Positions 37,033 through 47,308 of a stretch of 64,000 bases of DNA are shown in pieces. The stretch is from positions 471,324 to 535,323 of the forward strand of contig NZ_FZOS01000001.1 in assembly GCF_900188165.1 (NCBI RefSeq), written 5' to 3'. A program made the position numbers and the translations under genes. The stretch comes from Edaphosphingomonas laterariae (GTDB lineage Bacteria > Pseudomonadota > Alphaproteobacteria > Sphingomonadales > Sphingomonadaceae). The notes under the pieces were generated by a model that saw nothing but the letters and a program-made list of their open reading frames with translations, ran no database searches and had not been told where the DNA came from. How positions within the stretch are numbered: position 1 is the stretch's first letter; the number at the start of each line of letters is the position of its first letter.

Positions 37033-38084
37033 GCTTCCGCCCGGCCGGCGTAGAGCTTGACCCGCGTCGGGCGGACGATGATCCGTTCGCCCACCTGCGG
37101 CGCGCCTTCAACCGGCACGTCGATCTCGACCAGCCGGTCGAGCCCGTCCAGCTTGCCTTCCACCCGGATCGACCCGCTGTTCGGCCGGGTGAGCGTGACG
37201 GTAGCGGCAAGGCCAGCCTTGTCGTCGGCCACGATCTCCGCGTCATGCGGACGGAAGAACAAGCGCGCCGGTCCGTCGCCCGGCAGCGTCGTGCCCGCCG
37301 GCAGCGGCAGCGTGCGATCGAACAGCCGCGCCTCGCCGCCCGCAATCGTCACCGCGACCTGGTTGGATTCACCGACGAAATCGAACACGAAGGCGCTGGC
37401 CGGCTCGTCATAGATCTTCTGCGGCGTATCGATCTGTTCGATCACGCCATGATCCATCACCACCACGCGATCGGCGAGTTCCAGCGCCTCGTCCTGATCG
37501 TGCGTCACGAAGATCGAGGTCAGGCCGACGCTGTCATGCAGTTCCCGCAGCCAGCGCCGCAGATCCTTGCGCACGCGGGCGTCGAGCGCGCCGAACGGTT
37601 CGTCGAGCAGCAGCAGCCGCGGTTCGACCGCCAGCGCGCGGGCCAGCGCCACGCGTTGCCGCTGGCCGCCCGAAAGCTGCGCGGGATAACGCTTGCCGAG
37701 ATGGCCGAGCTGCACGAGGTCCAGCAGTTCCTGCACCCGCGCCTGGATGACGGACTTGGCCGGCCGGTCGCGACGCTTGCGGACGGTGAGGCCGAAGGCG
37801 ACATTGTCCGCCACCGTCATGTGACGGAACAGCGCATAATGCTGGAACACGAAGCCGACACCGCGATCCGCGACCTTCAGGTCGGTGATATCGTCACCAT
37901 CATAATAGACGCGGCCCGTATCCGGGAATTCCAGCCCCGCGATGATCCGCAGCAGGGTCGTCTTGCCCGATCCCGATGGGCCAAGCAGCGCAAGGAATTC
38001 ACCCGGTTCGATCTCGAGATTGATGTTCCCGAGCGCGGTGAACCCCCCGAAATTCTTGCTGATCGTGTCGAGCTTGATGCTCAA
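37029..38084 (-). CDS. cysA: Sulfate ABC transporter ATP-binding protein
   Basis: 351 residues from a TTG at 38084 that overlaps the cysW stop (TTGA), giving [14 protein letters not shown], the usual CysA beginning. Walker [10 protein letters not shown], signature [15 protein letters not shown], Walker [13 protein letters not shown] and the H-loop [10 protein letters not shown] are intact. A C-terminal TOBE-like domain follows. It powers sulfate/thiosulfate import and is the last gene of the operon. Confidence 0.94.
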   Translation of the reverse strand: MSIKLDTISKNFGGFTALGNINLEIEPGEFLALLGPSGSGKTTLLRIIAGLEFPDTGRVYYDGDDITDLKVADRGVGFVFQHYALFRHMTVADNVAFGLTVRKRRDRPAKSVIQARVQELLDLVQLGHLGKRYPAQLSGGQRQRVALARALAVEPRLLLLDEPFGALDARVRKDLRRWLRELHDSVGLTSIFVTHDQDEALELADRVVVMDHGVIEQIDTPQKIYDEPASAFVFDFVGESNQVAVTIAGGEARLFDRTLPLPAGTTLPGDGPARLFFRPHDAEIVADDKAGLAATVTLTRPNSGSIRVEGKLDGLDRLVEIDVPVEGAPQVGERIIVRPTRVKLYAGRAEA

Positions 38085-38920
38085 TGCCCGGTCCCCTTGC
38101 CGTGATAGTCGTAGCGCCATTCCAGGAAGCTCTTCAGCACCAGCGTGACCAGGGCCAGCAGGGCGAGCAGCGACGCGACAGCAAAGGCAGCGACGAAATT
38201 ATACTCGTTATAAAGAATCTCGACATGCAGCGGCATGGTGTTGGTTTCGCCCCGGATATGCCCCGAAACGACCGACACGGCGCCGAATTCACCCATGGCG
38301 CGGGCGTTGCACAGCAACACGCCATATAGCAGGCCCCAGCGGATATTGGGCAAGGTGGCGTGCCAGAAGGCCTGCCAGCCCGACGCGCCGAGCGACAATG
38401 CCGCTTCCTCGTCGTCGCGCCCCTGTTCGGCCATCAGCGGGATCAGTTCCCGCGCCACGAAGGGAAAGGTGACGAATACGGTGGCGAGCACGATGCCCGG
38501 CACCGCGAAGATGATCTGGACATCATGTTCGGCCAGCCACGGCCCCAGCCAGCCCTGTGCGCCGAACAACAGCACATAGATCAGACCCGATACGACCGGA
38601 GAGACCGAGAAAGGCAGGTCGATGAAGGTGATCAGGATGCTTTTGCCCGGAAAATCGAACTTGGTGATCGCCCACGCAGCCGCGACGCCAAAGGCGATGT
38701 TCAGCGGCACGCTGATCGCCGCGACGGTGAGGGTGAGCTTCATCGCCGCCAGCGCATCGGGTTCGAGCACGGCATCGGCATAAGCGCCGATCCCGCTGGC
38801 CAGCGCCTGCGCGAAGACCACCAGCAGCGGCATGACCAGAAACAGGCCGAGAAAGCCCAGCCCCAGCGTCATGATCGTCGCCCGCGCCAGGCGGGATTCG
38901 GAAGTGGCTCCGTTACGCAT
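38081..38920 (-). CDS. cysW: Sulfate ABC transporter permease CysW
   Basis: 279 residues from the ATG at 38920, overlapping the cysT stop by one base. About six membrane helices and the cytoplasmic EAA loop ([25 protein letters not shown]). Features [12 protein letters not shown] and [20 protein letters not shown] are characteristic of CysW. It forms the sulfate channel with CysT. Confidence 0.94.
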   Translation of the reverse strand: MRNGATSESRLARATIMTLGLGFLGLFLVMPLLVVFAQALASGIGAYADAVLEPDALAAMKLTLTVAAISVPLNIAFGVAAAWAITKFDFPGKSILITFIDLPFSVSPVVSGLIYVLLFGAQGWLGPWLAEHDVQIIFAVPGIVLATVFVTFPFVARELIPLMAEQGRDDEEAALSLGASGWQAFWHATLPNIRWGLLYGVLLCNARAMGEFGAVSVVSGHIRGETNTMPLHVEILYNEYNFVAAFAVASLLALLALVTLVLKSFLEWRYDYHGKGTGH

Positions 38921-39801
38921 CAGTCGACCGTCCGCCTGCGGCTCCACGCCTGGAGCAGATTGATGAGCAGCAGCAGCGAGAAGGACGCGATAAGCATCAC
39001 CGTCGCGATCGCGGTGGCGCCGGCATAATCATATTGTTCGAGCTGCGTGATGATCAGAAGCGGAGCGATTTCCGTTTCATAGGGCATGTTGCCGGCAATG
39101 AAGATGACCGACCCATATTCGCCCACGCCCCGCGCGAAGGCGAGCGCGAAGCCCGTGAGCAATGCGGGCAGGATCGCCGGCAGGATCACACGGCGGAAGG
39201 TCTGCGCGCGGGTGGCGCCCAGCGATGCCGATGCTTCCTCCACATCCTTGCCGATATCGGCGAGCACCGGTTCGACCGACCGGACCACGAACGGCAGCCC
39301 GATGAAGACCAGCGTGATGACGACGCCGAACTGGGTGAAGGCCACCTTGATGCCAAGCGGTTCAAGATACTGGCCGATCCAGCCATTATCCGCGTAAAGC
39401 GAGGTGAAGGCGATGCCGGCCACCGCCGTCGGCAGCGCAAAGGGCAGATCGACGAGCGCATTGACCACGCGCTTGCCGACGAAATCGTAACGCACCAGAA
39501 TCCACGCGATCATCAAGCCAAAGACGGCATTGATGAAGGCCGCCCCCAGCGACGCGCCAAAGCTGAGGCGATAAGCGGCGATCGCGCGTTCCGACAGCGC
39601 GACGCTGGAGAAATGATCCCACCCCATCCCGGCCGTCTTGATGAACACGGCCGACAGCGGGATCAGCACGATCAGGCATAGCCAGGTGAGGCTGAGGCCG
39701 AAGGTGAGGCCGAAGCCCGGAATGATCGAGGGCGCGCGAAAGCATGGCCGACGCATGCGATGCCCGGGCGGAATATGCCCCGCTGTGGCGGTTGCCGTCA
39801 T
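38920..39801 (-). CDS. cysT: Sulfate ABC transporter permease CysT (CysU)
   Basis: 293 residues from the ATG at 39801. About six membrane helices, EAA loop [23 protein letters not shown], and [24 protein letters not shown] and [18 protein letters not shown], typical of CysT. The Shine-Dalgarno (TGAGGCG) overlaps the end of the binding-protein gene 7 bp upstream. Confidence 0.94.
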   Translation of the reverse strand: MTATATAGHIPPGHRMRRPCFRAPSIIPGFGLTFGLSLTWLCLIVLIPLSAVFIKTAGMGWDHFSSVALSERAIAAYRLSFGASLGAAFINAVFGLMIAWILVRYDFVGKRVVNALVDLPFALPTAVAGIAFTSLYADNGWIGQYLEPLGIKVAFTQFGVVITLVFIGLPFVVRSVEPVLADIGKDVEEASASLGATRAQTFRRVILPAILPALLTGFALAFARGVGEYGSVIFIAGNMPYETEIAPLLIITQLEQYDYAGATAIATVMLIASFSLLLLINLLQAWSRRRTVD

Positions 39802-39808
39802 CCGCGCC

Positions 39809-40840
39809 TCAACGCCTGATCTTGGCGAAGATGGAATCGAATTTCGCGCCATCCGCGAAATAGGTGGCCTGCGCCGCCTTCCAGCCACCGAATTCCTGAT
39901 CGATCGTGACCAGATTGAGCTTCGGGAAGGTGCCCGCATAGCGGGCCGCCACCTGCGGATCGCGCGGGCGATAGAAGTTGCGGGCGATCATGTCCTGCGC
40001 TTCGGGCGTGTAGAGATAATCCAGATAGGCCTTCGCGATTTCGCCGGTCTTGTGCTTCTTCACATTGGCATCGACGACGGCGACCGGCGGCTCAGCGAGG
40101 ATCGAGATCGACGGCACGACCACTTCGAACTTGCCGGCGCCGATTTCCTTCGACGCCAGATAGGCTTCGTTTTCCCATGCGAGCAGCACATCGCCGATGT
40201 TGCGCTCCGCAAAGGTAGTGGTGGCGCCGCGCGCGCCCGAATCGAGCACCGGCACATTGGCGAGGAGCTTGGACACATAGGCTTCCGCCGCCGCATCCGA
40301 TCCGCCCGCCTTGCGGCCATAAGCCCAGGCCGCCAGGAAGTTCCAGCGCGCGCCGCCGCTCGTCTTCGGGTTGGGCGTGATCACCTTCACGCCGGGCTTC
40401 ACCAGATCGCCCCAATCCTTGATGCCCTTGGGATTGCCCTTGCGGACGAGGAACACGATGGTCGAGGTGTAGGGCGAGCTATTGTCCGGCAACCGCGTCT
40501 GCCAGGCGGCATCGAGCAGCCCCGGCTTCGCGGCGATCGCGTCGATATCATAAGCCAGCGCCAGCGTGACGACATCCGCCTCCAGCCCGTCGATCACCGA
40601 GCGGGATTGCTTGCCCGATCCGCCGTGGCTCATCTTGAAGGTCACGTCCTGGCCGTGTTCCGCCTTCCACTTGTTGGCGAAGCCGGCATTGACCTCCTTA
40701 TAAAGCTCCCGCGTCGGATCGTAGGACACGTTGAGCAGGACGATCTTGCCGTCCTGATCCTTGCCCCCGCCCGAGCAGCCTGCCAGCGCGGCGGCGCCGA
40801 GGAGCATGGCGATCGTGAACACTCGTCTGCTGATGGGCAT
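39809..40840 (-). CDS. sbp: Sulfate-binding lipoprotein of ABC transporter
   Basis: 343 residues from the ATG at 40840, behind GGAGGGAG. Lipobox LAGC with C22, so membrane-anchored rather than soluble. The sulfate-binding signature SYDPTRELY and the internal [16 protein letters not shown] are diagnostic. It is the first gene of sbp-cysT-cysW-cysA and captures sulfate or thiosulfate for reduction to cysteine. Confidence 0.94.
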   Translation of the reverse strand: MPISRRVFTIAMLLGAAALAGCSGGGKDQDGKIVLLNVSYDPTRELYKEVNAGFANKWKAEHGQDVTFKMSHGGSGKQSRSVIDGLEADVVTLALAYDIDAIAAKPGLLDAAWQTRLPDNSSPYTSTIVFLVRKGNPKGIKDWGDLVKPGVKVITPNPKTSGGARWNFLAAWAYGRKAGGSDAAAEAYVSKLLANVPVLDSGARGATTTFAERNIGDVLLAWENEAYLASKEIGAGKFEVVVPSISILAEPPVAVVDANVKKHKTGEIAKAYLDYLYTPEAQDMIARNFYRPRDPQVAARYAGTFPKLNLVTIDQEFGGWKAAQATYFADGAKFDSIFAKIRR

Positions 40841-41373
40841 GATGGCCGCTCCCTCCGATGCGCCCTCATATCTCGATCGGCCGAGTAGAGAACAAAGCAA
40901 TCTTTGCAAAACGCGAAGCTGCCTTTGCGGGGCACCCGAAGCTGCTGTTCCGGCATTCGCATTTCCTGCGCCGCCACCTACCGGAATCGACCGCACAATC
41001 CTACCTCGCGTCCGTTACATTTCTTGAACGAAGCGATCTCGCCCGTTCTCATAAGGGCAAAATCCGCCACGCCGGCCACCTGCGCGGTGCCCGATTTCGG
41101 GATGAATTTTTCCGGCATCGGAACCGCGGCGCATCGAAATCCATCCGCGCCTGCCCACCGATGCCGCCATCACGAAAATCGGGTCCTCACGCTGGATTCG
41201 ATCCGGAGGATTCAATCCCGGTGTGACGTCGAGGTTCCCTTTACGGCCACGCGATCCGCGACGGATCGAACGCCCCGGCCGGACGTTGATAGCTTCAGCC
41301 GCCGCGGCCGCTGGCCTGGTCCTCTTCCCGCTTGGGCCGCATCAGATGCGGGAACCCTTCGGGGAGGCTTGCG
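40841..41373. other. 533-bp intergenic region, no gene seen
   Basis: Separates sbp and ybaK, which are divergent. No credible ORF, tRNA or terminator was found. It should contain the sulfate operon promoter; no convincing CysB-like or riboswitch motif was recognised by eye. The direct repeat GAAGCTGC near 40916 and 40938 is short and may be chance. Confidence 0.4.
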
Positions 41374-41841
41374 ATGAGCATTGCACCTAAATTGCGCGAA
41401 TATCTCGACGCTCAACATGCCGATTATGATCTGGTGATCCACGCACCGACAAGTTCGGCCCGCCAGAGCGCCGCCGTGTCCCACATACCCGCCGAACAGA
41501 TGGCCAAGGCCGTGCTGCTCGATACCTATGGGGATTATCTGCTGGCCGTGCTGCCGGCCGACCGGCGCATCCAGTTGGCCGACCTGCGCGCCGAACTGGG
41601 CCAGAAACCGAGGCTGGCGGGCGAGGAAGAAGTGGGGATGATCTTCGACGATTGCGCGGTCGGCGCGATCCCGGCGCTGGGATCGGGCTATGGCGTGATC
41701 ACCATCGTCGACGATTGTCTGGAAAGCGAAGCCGAAGTCTATATCGAGGCCGGCGACCATGCATCGCTGGTCCACATGGATCAGGCGGAGTTCGCACGGC
41801 TGACCAGCACGGCCCGCCACGGGCGGTTCAGCGAACGCTGA
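41374..41841 (+). CDS. YbaK/ProX-family aminoacyl-tRNA deacylase
   Basis: 155 residues from the ATG at 41374, behind GGGGAGG. A YbaK domain with the key Lys in QMAKAVLLDTYGDYLLAV, and PALGSGYGV. The family removes wrongly attached amino acids (Cys or Ala from tRNAPro). Closest group appears to be the stand-alone YbaK-like type. Cytoplasmic, monocistronic by spacing. Confidence 0.8.
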   Translation: MSIAPKLREYLDAQHADYDLVIHAPTSSARQSAAVSHIPAEQMAKAVLLDTYGDYLLAVLPADRRIQLADLRAELGQKPRLAGEEEVGMIFDDCAVGAIPALGSGYGVITIVDDCLESEAEVYIEAGDHASLVHMDQAEFARLTSTARHGRFSER

Positions 41842-41902
41842 TCCGGCATGGGGTTGCGGGCGGATAGCGCCGCCCGCCCCCTGCCCAGACGATCTGGGCC
41901 CG

Positions 41903-42661
41903 TCAGCCCGGCTTGCGGAAACGGAAGACGAAGCGATCCGTCTTGCCGCGAACGGCGGGATCGAACACCTCCTTGGCGTGATCGTCCTGCCCGGTCATCA
42001 ACAGATCGGATTCGCCCTCAAGCACGAAGCCCGCCCGCTGAAAATCGGCCTTCACCACGGCGGGATCGATCCGGTGAAGCTTATCGACCACCGCGCGGGT
42101 ATCGCCCCCGGCGTCGGCGGCGTGATCGACGACGCCGACCACGCCCCCCGGTTTCATCGCTGCGTAAAGCCGCTTCAAAGCCTGGTCCGGATCGACGCGG
42201 GGATAGTGATACTTCTCACTTTCCCAATAGAAATCATGATATTCGAGGTGGATCAGCGCAAAATCGAAATCGGCCGGCTTGAACCGTAGATCAACGACGC
42301 TGCCCTTTTCCAGCCGGTCATTGGGATTGCGTGCAAGGAGCCGACCCCAGGCCGCGTCCAGCTTCGCGGTGTCGCCATCTTCCGGCGTCGCATTGACGAA
42401 CGACACCACCGCGCCCTGCGGCCCGACCGCCTTGGCGAGCAATTCCGAATAATAGCCGCCGCCAGCCATCAGATCGAGCACACGCATACCGGGGCTCACG
42501 CCGAAATAGTTGAGCAGTTCAACGGGCTTGCGCCCGGCATCGGCCGCCAGCGCGGCCTCCGACCGGCCGGGTGCCTTCAGGATGTCGGCGGACACTTCGG
42601 CCTGAACGGGCACGGCCAGCGCCATCAACCCGGCGCCGAGCAACGGCAGAATGATCTTCAT
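41903..42661 (-). CDS. Exported class I SAM-methyltransferase-like protein
   Basis: 252 residues with a clear signal peptide (MKIILPLLGAGLMALAVPVQA-E). Motif I VLDLMAGGGYYSELLAKAVG is intact; ALIHLEYHDFY and KPGGVVGVVDHAAD follow. Paralogous to the gene at 16130: both are exported, share NYFGV/SYFGI before motif I and GVVDH after the fourth strand. Possibly the last gene of the TonB-receptor operon, 103 bp after the phosphoesterase. Confidence 0.78.
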   Translation of the reverse strand: MKIILPLLGAGLMALAVPVQAEVSADILKAPGRSEAALAADAGRKPVELLNYFGVSPGMRVLDLMAGGGYYSELLAKAVGPQGAVVSFVNATPEDGDTAKLDAAWGRLLARNPNDRLEKGSVVDLRFKPADFDFALIHLEYHDFYWESEKYHYPRVDPDQALKRLYAAMKPGGVVGVVDHAADAGGDTRAVVDKLHRIDPAVVKADFQRAGFVLEGESDLLMTGQDDHAKEVFDPAVRGKTDRFVFRFRKPG

Positions 42662-42764
42662 GGTCGATCCCTCCCCAAAAGGAATGGGCGGACGCTATCG
42701 CGCCCGCCCACCGGAAAACAGGATCGTTGGTCGACGCGTCACGTCGCCGATCGAAAGCCCGGCG

Positions 42765-44081
42765 TCAGCGCGCCACTTTCGCCGTGCGATCGAAACGCTG
42801 GCGGAAATCGCCAAGATCGATGACGAAATCATCGGCCGCCATGAACTGATCGTCGGTCATCTTCGGCTGTTCGTGCGGGCGATACCATTTGGCGTAGTCC
42901 GGCGTGTCGCCGCTCAGCTTCTTATAATGGGTCGAGAAGGTCTTGACGTGGATCGCCGGCTTTTCCGCGCCAAGGTCGAAACGCATCAGCCGCAGCCAGC
43001 CATCACCGATGCCGGTCGGCCCCCAGCCGGGAATGGGCTTCACCCCGGCGTCGAGCGCCGATTGACCGCGATCCTGATAGTCGGCCAGCACCTGATAGAC
43101 ATTGTGGCCGAACTTGTTGCGATCAACCCGCATCGCCTGACCATGCTGGTGGCCGCACAGGACGAGGAAGATCTGGTCGTGCTGGCTGATGAACTTCTGC
43201 CAGACCATCTCGGGATTATTGTCTTCGGGGTCCACGGCATGCGCGTCGATCAGCGGGTTCGCCTCGCGACGGCCGTTCTGGTCCATATAATCGTGCGTCG
43301 ACACGATCGTCGGCAGGCCGGGATATTGCGCGACCACCTTCGCCGCCCATTCCAGCGAGCTGTTGGGCGCATCGAACTGCAGGCCGATATGCAGGAAGCG
43401 ATAGCCGCCGGCTTCGAAGATCTGCGCGCTATCGGCCCCGCCATCATTGCTGGCGACATACCAGGGCTTGCCCTTGAAGAAGGGCGTCTCGGCACCGAAC
43501 ACCGACTTGAAGTTGGAAAGGCCGCCCGGATGGAGCATGCCGATCGTCGTCAGATCCTTGGGGTTGATCTTGGCGGCCGGCGGATGGTTGGCGTCCGTCC
43601 ACATCGCGTCATAGTCGTGATTGCCCGGCACGACCGAGAAGGGCACCTTGCCCGCGATGATCTCGAAGCCCTTTTTCGCGGCCGGCATCTCGATCGCATG
43701 CACCTTGGGCGTCGGCGCGAAATGGGCGCCGAAGATCGGGTTGGGAACGGATTTGAAGCCGCGCGCCTCATGCCCCGGATCCATCGCCAGCGTCTGATGC
43801 TGCCACACATCGCCAAGCGAGGTTACGAAGGCGATGTCGCCACCCGCACTTTCAAGATTGTCCGCCACATATTGCATCTGCGCGAAGAACATCTCGTTCG
43901 CGTCGAAGGGAAAGCCCTCGGCCTTCTGATGGGTGTAATCCATGTAATTCTGGGTGTCCGGCAGCACCGCGATGGTGAAGCTGGTATCGGGCTGCGCTTC
44001 GCGCGCGAGCGCCGGCACCGCCGCAAGGGCCATCGCCGAGGCGAGCAAGGCGCGCCGGGTGAATTGGGTGATGAACGCCAT
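42765..44081 (-). CDS. Tat-exported metallophosphoesterase
   Basis: 438 residues from the ATG at 44081. Twin-arginine signal TRRALLASA (9-17). Calcineurin-like motifs: LPDTQNYMD (first Asp), SLGDVW, PGNHDYD, STHDYMD and GHQHGQA, all metal ligands present. Predicted to hydrolyse phosphomonoesters or diesters in the periplasm. It lies 68 bp downstream of a TonB-dependent receptor on the same strand and may process what that receptor imports. Confidence 0.85.
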   Translation of the reverse strand: MAFITQFTRRALLASAMALAAVPALAREAQPDTSFTIAVLPDTQNYMDYTHQKAEGFPFDANEMFFAQMQYVADNLESAGGDIAFVTSLGDVWQHQTLAMDPGHEARGFKSVPNPIFGAHFAPTPKVHAIEMPAAKKGFEIIAGKVPFSVVPGNHDYDAMWTDANHPPAAKINPKDLTTIGMLHPGGLSNFKSVFGAETPFFKGKPWYVASNDGGADSAQIFEAGGYRFLHIGLQFDAPNSSLEWAAKVVAQYPGLPTIVSTHDYMDQNGRREANPLIDAHAVDPEDNNPEMVWQKFISQHDQIFLVLCGHQHGQAMRVDRNKFGHNVYQVLADYQDRGQSALDAGVKPIPGWGPTGIGDGWLRLMRFDLGAEKPAIHVKTFSTHYKKLSGDTPDYAKWYRPHEQPKMTDDQFMAADDFVIDLGDFRQRFDRTAKVAR

Positions 44082-44149
44082 CCTGTCTTTCCCTTTCGTC
44101 ACATTATCGACCGCCCTGCCCCATTGTTTGCGGGCAGGACGGCCCCCTC

Positions 44150-46462
44150 TCAAAACTTGAACTTGAATTCGGCGCTGAACATGCGCGGCTGGCCGGCGAT
44201 GAAGCTCGGAATGCCGAAATTGTCGCCCGTATTGCCCGCGTCGATCACATAATCCTGGTTGAGCGCGTTCTTGAGCGCGACCTCCACACCCCAGCGTTCA
44301 TCCTCGCTCCGCAGGCCGAGGCGCAGGTTCAGCAGGCCATAAGCGTTCTGATATTCGTCGACGGCGAAATCGGCGGGCTGAAGCCCGCTCCTGTCATTGT
44401 CGTCATCGAAGAAGAACTTGGACTGCCAGCTATAGGCCGGATTGAAATAGAGCTCGGTCGCGCCGATCGGTGCGGTGAAGAAGGCACCGACCGAGAAGGT
44501 GTGATCCGGCGCGTTACGGAAGCGGTTGCCGTCATAATCACCGCTGGTCAGCCGGGCATGGTTGTAGCTGTAATTGGCGAACAGCGTTGCCCAGCTTGCC
44601 GGTTTCGCCTGCACTTGCCCTTCGAAGCCATAGGCTTCGGCCTCACCGGCATTCACCGTCGTCAGCGTCCCGTCGATCGTCTTCACCGTCTGGAAGTTGC
44701 TGTAATCATAATAATAGACCGAGCCGTCGAAGGTGAGTTTGCCGGCCAGCGCGCTGCCCTTCAGCCCCAGTTCGTAGGAATTGACGATTTCCGCCGGCGC
44801 GGTCGAGGCGCTGGCGGTCGACGAGATGTTGAGCGCGGGTGAACGACGGCCACGGCTGTAGGTGAAATAGCTGTTCACCGTATCGCCCAGCTTATATTCG
44901 GCGGCCGCGCGCCAGCTGAAGCCGCTGAACGTGCCATCGGTGCGGAGCGTCGCGCCATTCGCGGTCGGCTGGAAGAAGATGCCGCCGCCGGTGAGGCGGC
45001 TGGCGCCGTTGGGCAGCGTGCCGACGACAGTCGCTTCCTTCTTGTCGTGGGTCCAGCGCAGCCCGCCGGTCAAGGACAGGCGATCGGTGACGTCGAAGGT
45101 GCCGTCGCCATAAAGATCGACGGTCCTGGCGCTTTGGGCGAAGGTGGAATCGTCGATATGCGCCGGCTTGAGGAAGCCCCCGGCAGGCCCGAGCGCGGCA
45201 AGGATCTCCGCCTCCGTCATCCCCATCGGCGCGGCGCGGAGCAGGCCGCCGGTGAACAGCAGCGCGGTCGCGCGTTCGTCGAACTGGAAGATGTAGCGAT
45301 CGCTGTTCGACAGATCGACATAGGACGCGCCGAATATGCCGTGGAAGGCGCCGTCATTGTCATAGCTCAGGCGCACTTCCTGCGTGGTCTGATCCCCCCA
45401 GGTTTCGCCGACGCCGGCGATGATGTTCATCCATGTGCCATCGGGATCGAAGGATTCCACATTGCGATATTTGCGGTATCCGGTGATCGAGTTGAGCGTG
45501 AAGGCGTCGTTCAGTTCCCAGCTACCAAGCAGCGTCACATCGTCGATCGTACGATCGATATAGAGCCGATTGCCGGCCAGTCCGCCGAAGGAGCCAAGCA
45601 CGACGCCGCTGCCCGGTTCGAGATCGCCGACGACAGCGCCGGTCTTGGGATCGCGCGGCAGGAACATGTTGGACTTGAAGCCCGTGCCGCCGTTCGGCGT
45701 ATTTTCCTCGCGATTATAGATCAGGTCGAAGCGCAGGTTGGATGCCGGGCTGAAGCGAACGGCCGCGCGATAAGCGAGCGTATCCATCGCATTGAAATCG
45801 GCTCCGCCCGCCAGGTTTTCGATATAGCCGTCGCGCTTGCGCTGGCGCACGGCGACGCGCACGGCCAGCACGTCATCCACCAGCGGCGCATTGGCGACGC
45901 CTTCGACCAGCCAATAGCCATAATCGCCGATGCCGAGCGTGCCCTGCAGCTCGAAATCATTGCCGGCCTTCTTCTGGATGATGTTGACGCCGCCGATCAG
46001 CGCGCCGCGGCCGAACAGCGTGGATTGCGGCCCCTTGGCGATCTCGATCCGTTCCTCGTCATAAAGCTCGAAGCTGGACGCAACGGCGGCCGAGGTGGAG
46101 ACGCCGTCGAGATAGATCGACACGCGCTGTTCGCCGATACCGTCCGACGTGATGCCCCGGATCACGAAGCCCGGCGCGCCGACGCTCTGTTCGCGCACTT
46201 CGAAACCGGGGGTGTAAAGGCTGACATCCTCCAACGTGTCGGCGCCGATATTGTCGAGCGTGCGAGCATCGAAGGCCGAAAGGCTGAGCGGCACATCGAG
46301 GATCGATTGCGCCCGTTTCTGTGCCGTGACGACGATCACCTCCCCCGGTGCCTCGGCAGCTGCGGCTGCCGCTGCCGCAGGGTCCGCCAGCGCGGGCGTG
46401 GCCAGCATCGAGGTGGAGAGGGCAAGAACAAGCGGAGAGATCCGATTTCCAGACAGCGTCAC
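44150..46462 (-). CDS. TonB-dependent outer-membrane receptor
   Basis: 770 residues from a GTG at 46462 with GAAAGGG upstream; a GTG at 46477 lies within the ribosome-site region. Signal peptide to about ALAD, Ala-rich linker, then TonB box VIVVTAQKR, plug domain with GFVIRGI, YLDGVST and LYDEERIEIAKGPQSTLFGRGALIGGVNII, and a 22-strand barrel ending in FKFKF. Substrate unknown. Divergent from a TetR gene that probably represses it. Confidence 0.9.
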   Translation of the reverse strand: MTLSGNRISPLVLALSTSMLATPALADPAAAAAAAAEAPGEVIVVTAQKRAQSILDVPLSLSAFDARTLDNIGADTLEDVSLYTPGFEVREQSVGAPGFVIRGITSDGIGEQRVSIYLDGVSTSAAVASSFELYDEERIEIAKGPQSTLFGRGALIGGVNIIQKKAGNDFELQGTLGIGDYGYWLVEGVANAPLVDDVLAVRVAVRQRKRDGYIENLAGGADFNAMDTLAYRAAVRFSPASNLRFDLIYNREENTPNGGTGFKSNMFLPRDPKTGAVVGDLEPGSGVVLGSFGGLAGNRLYIDRTIDDVTLLGSWELNDAFTLNSITGYRKYRNVESFDPDGTWMNIIAGVGETWGDQTTQEVRLSYDNDGAFHGIFGASYVDLSNSDRYIFQFDERATALLFTGGLLRAAPMGMTEAEILAALGPAGGFLKPAHIDDSTFAQSARTVDLYGDGTFDVTDRLSLTGGLRWTHDKKEATVVGTLPNGASRLTGGGIFFQPTANGATLRTDGTFSGFSWRAAAEYKLGDTVNSYFTYSRGRRSPALNISSTASASTAPAEIVNSYELGLKGSALAGKLTFDGSVYYYDYSNFQTVKTIDGTLTTVNAGEAEAYGFEGQVQAKPASWATLFANYSYNHARLTSGDYDGNRFRNAPDHTFSVGAFFTAPIGATELYFNPAYSWQSKFFFDDDNDRSGLQPADFAVDEYQNAYGLLNLRLGLRSEDERWGVEVALKNALNQDYVIDAGNTGDNFGIPSFIAGQPRMFSAEFKFKF

Positions 46463-46493
46463 GAAAAACCCTTTCACAAAAGCGTCATAGTTT

Positions 46494-46539
46494 CAATACA
46501 ACGATGTATCGTTTTTATTTTCGATGCGGGGCTGTATTG
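46494..46539. promoter_or_regulatory. TetR operator candidate between receptor and tetR
   Basis: Nested palindromes: ATACA-ACGA-TGTAT (46496-46509), AACGAT-GT-ATCGTT (46500-46513) and outer arms CAATACA/TGTATTG (46494-46500, 46533-46539). All lie in the 126-bp divergent spacer, in an AT-rich pocket of an otherwise GC-rich region. Confidence 0.65.
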
Positions 46540-46588
46540 GAAGCCGGAGACAGTTCCGTGAAACGGCCAAGTCGTTTAGGAGACAGCG

Positions 46589-47209
46589 ATGCAGGAGAAC
46601 GGCACCGAGCCGGCGACGCGCGGTCGCCCGTTAAGCAGCGAGCTGGATGAAGCGATATTGGAAGCGGCCTGCACGGTGCTTGCGCGGCAGGGCTATCGCG
46701 GCTTTTCGTTCGACGCGGTGGCGCGCACCGCCGGCACGACCCGACCGGCGATCTACCGGCGATGGACCAATCGCGACGAACTGCTGCTGGCGACGCTCGA
46801 TCACGCGATGCGGATCGAAGGCGCGCCGGCCGACATCCACCTCACCTTCGCCGCGCTGCCGGACGCCGATCTGCTGGCCGCGTTCGAGGAAATGGCGCTG
46901 ACCTTCGCCCGGATCGTGAGCGAGCCCCGGGCCAGCGCGGTCAGCATCTCCGTCTCGGCCGCGATGTATGAGGATGATGCGCTGCGCGCGCTGGCGCAAT
47001 CGCACCATTATGATCGGCGCCGGCCGCTGGAGGACATGATGCACCTGCTGTGCGATCGGGGGCTGCTGCGCCGCGATATTCCCGTGGCGGACCTGATCCA
47101 CGCGCTTGTCGGTGCCGTGCATTATCGATCGAGCATGATGCTGGAAGCGATCAACGACGCCTATGTCGTCAATGTCGTCCGCCTGATGACGCGGCCTGCC
47201 CGCGACTGA
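46589..47209 (+). CDS. TetR-family repressor
   Basis: 206 residues. N-terminal HTH (ILEAACTVLARQGYRGFSFDAVARTAGTTRPAIYRRW, about 23-58) and a C-terminal all-helical ligand domain with MLHLL-type packing. Divergent from the TonB-dependent receptor, with palindromic operators between them, so it probably represses the receptor operon and itself. The inducer cannot be inferred. Confidence 0.88.
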   Translation: MQENGTEPATRGRPLSSELDEAILEAACTVLARQGYRGFSFDAVARTAGTTRPAIYRRWTNRDELLLATLDHAMRIEGAPADIHLTFAALPDADLLAAFEEMALTFARIVSEPRASAVSISVSAAMYEDDALRALAQSHHYDRRRPLEDMMHLLCDRGLLRRDIPVADLIHALVGAVHYRSSMMLEAINDAYVVNVVRLMTRPARD

Positions 47210-47308
47210 GACGATCGGCGCCGGGAAACAGGTAAGTGCTCACCTGTTGTTTGCGACGCGGCCGAAATGTAATGCGGCCCGGTGACCAGCAACAGTGGGA
47301 GTAGGATA

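Noticed and set aside
40841..41373. Riboswitch or CysB site upstream of the sulfate operon
   Set aside because: No recognisable conserved core was found by eye; a covariance-model search would be needed to support it.
40904..41377. 157-codon plus-strand frame between sbp and ybaK
   Set aside because: Overlaps the ybaK start, no ribosome site, low-complexity Arg/Pro/Ser composition.
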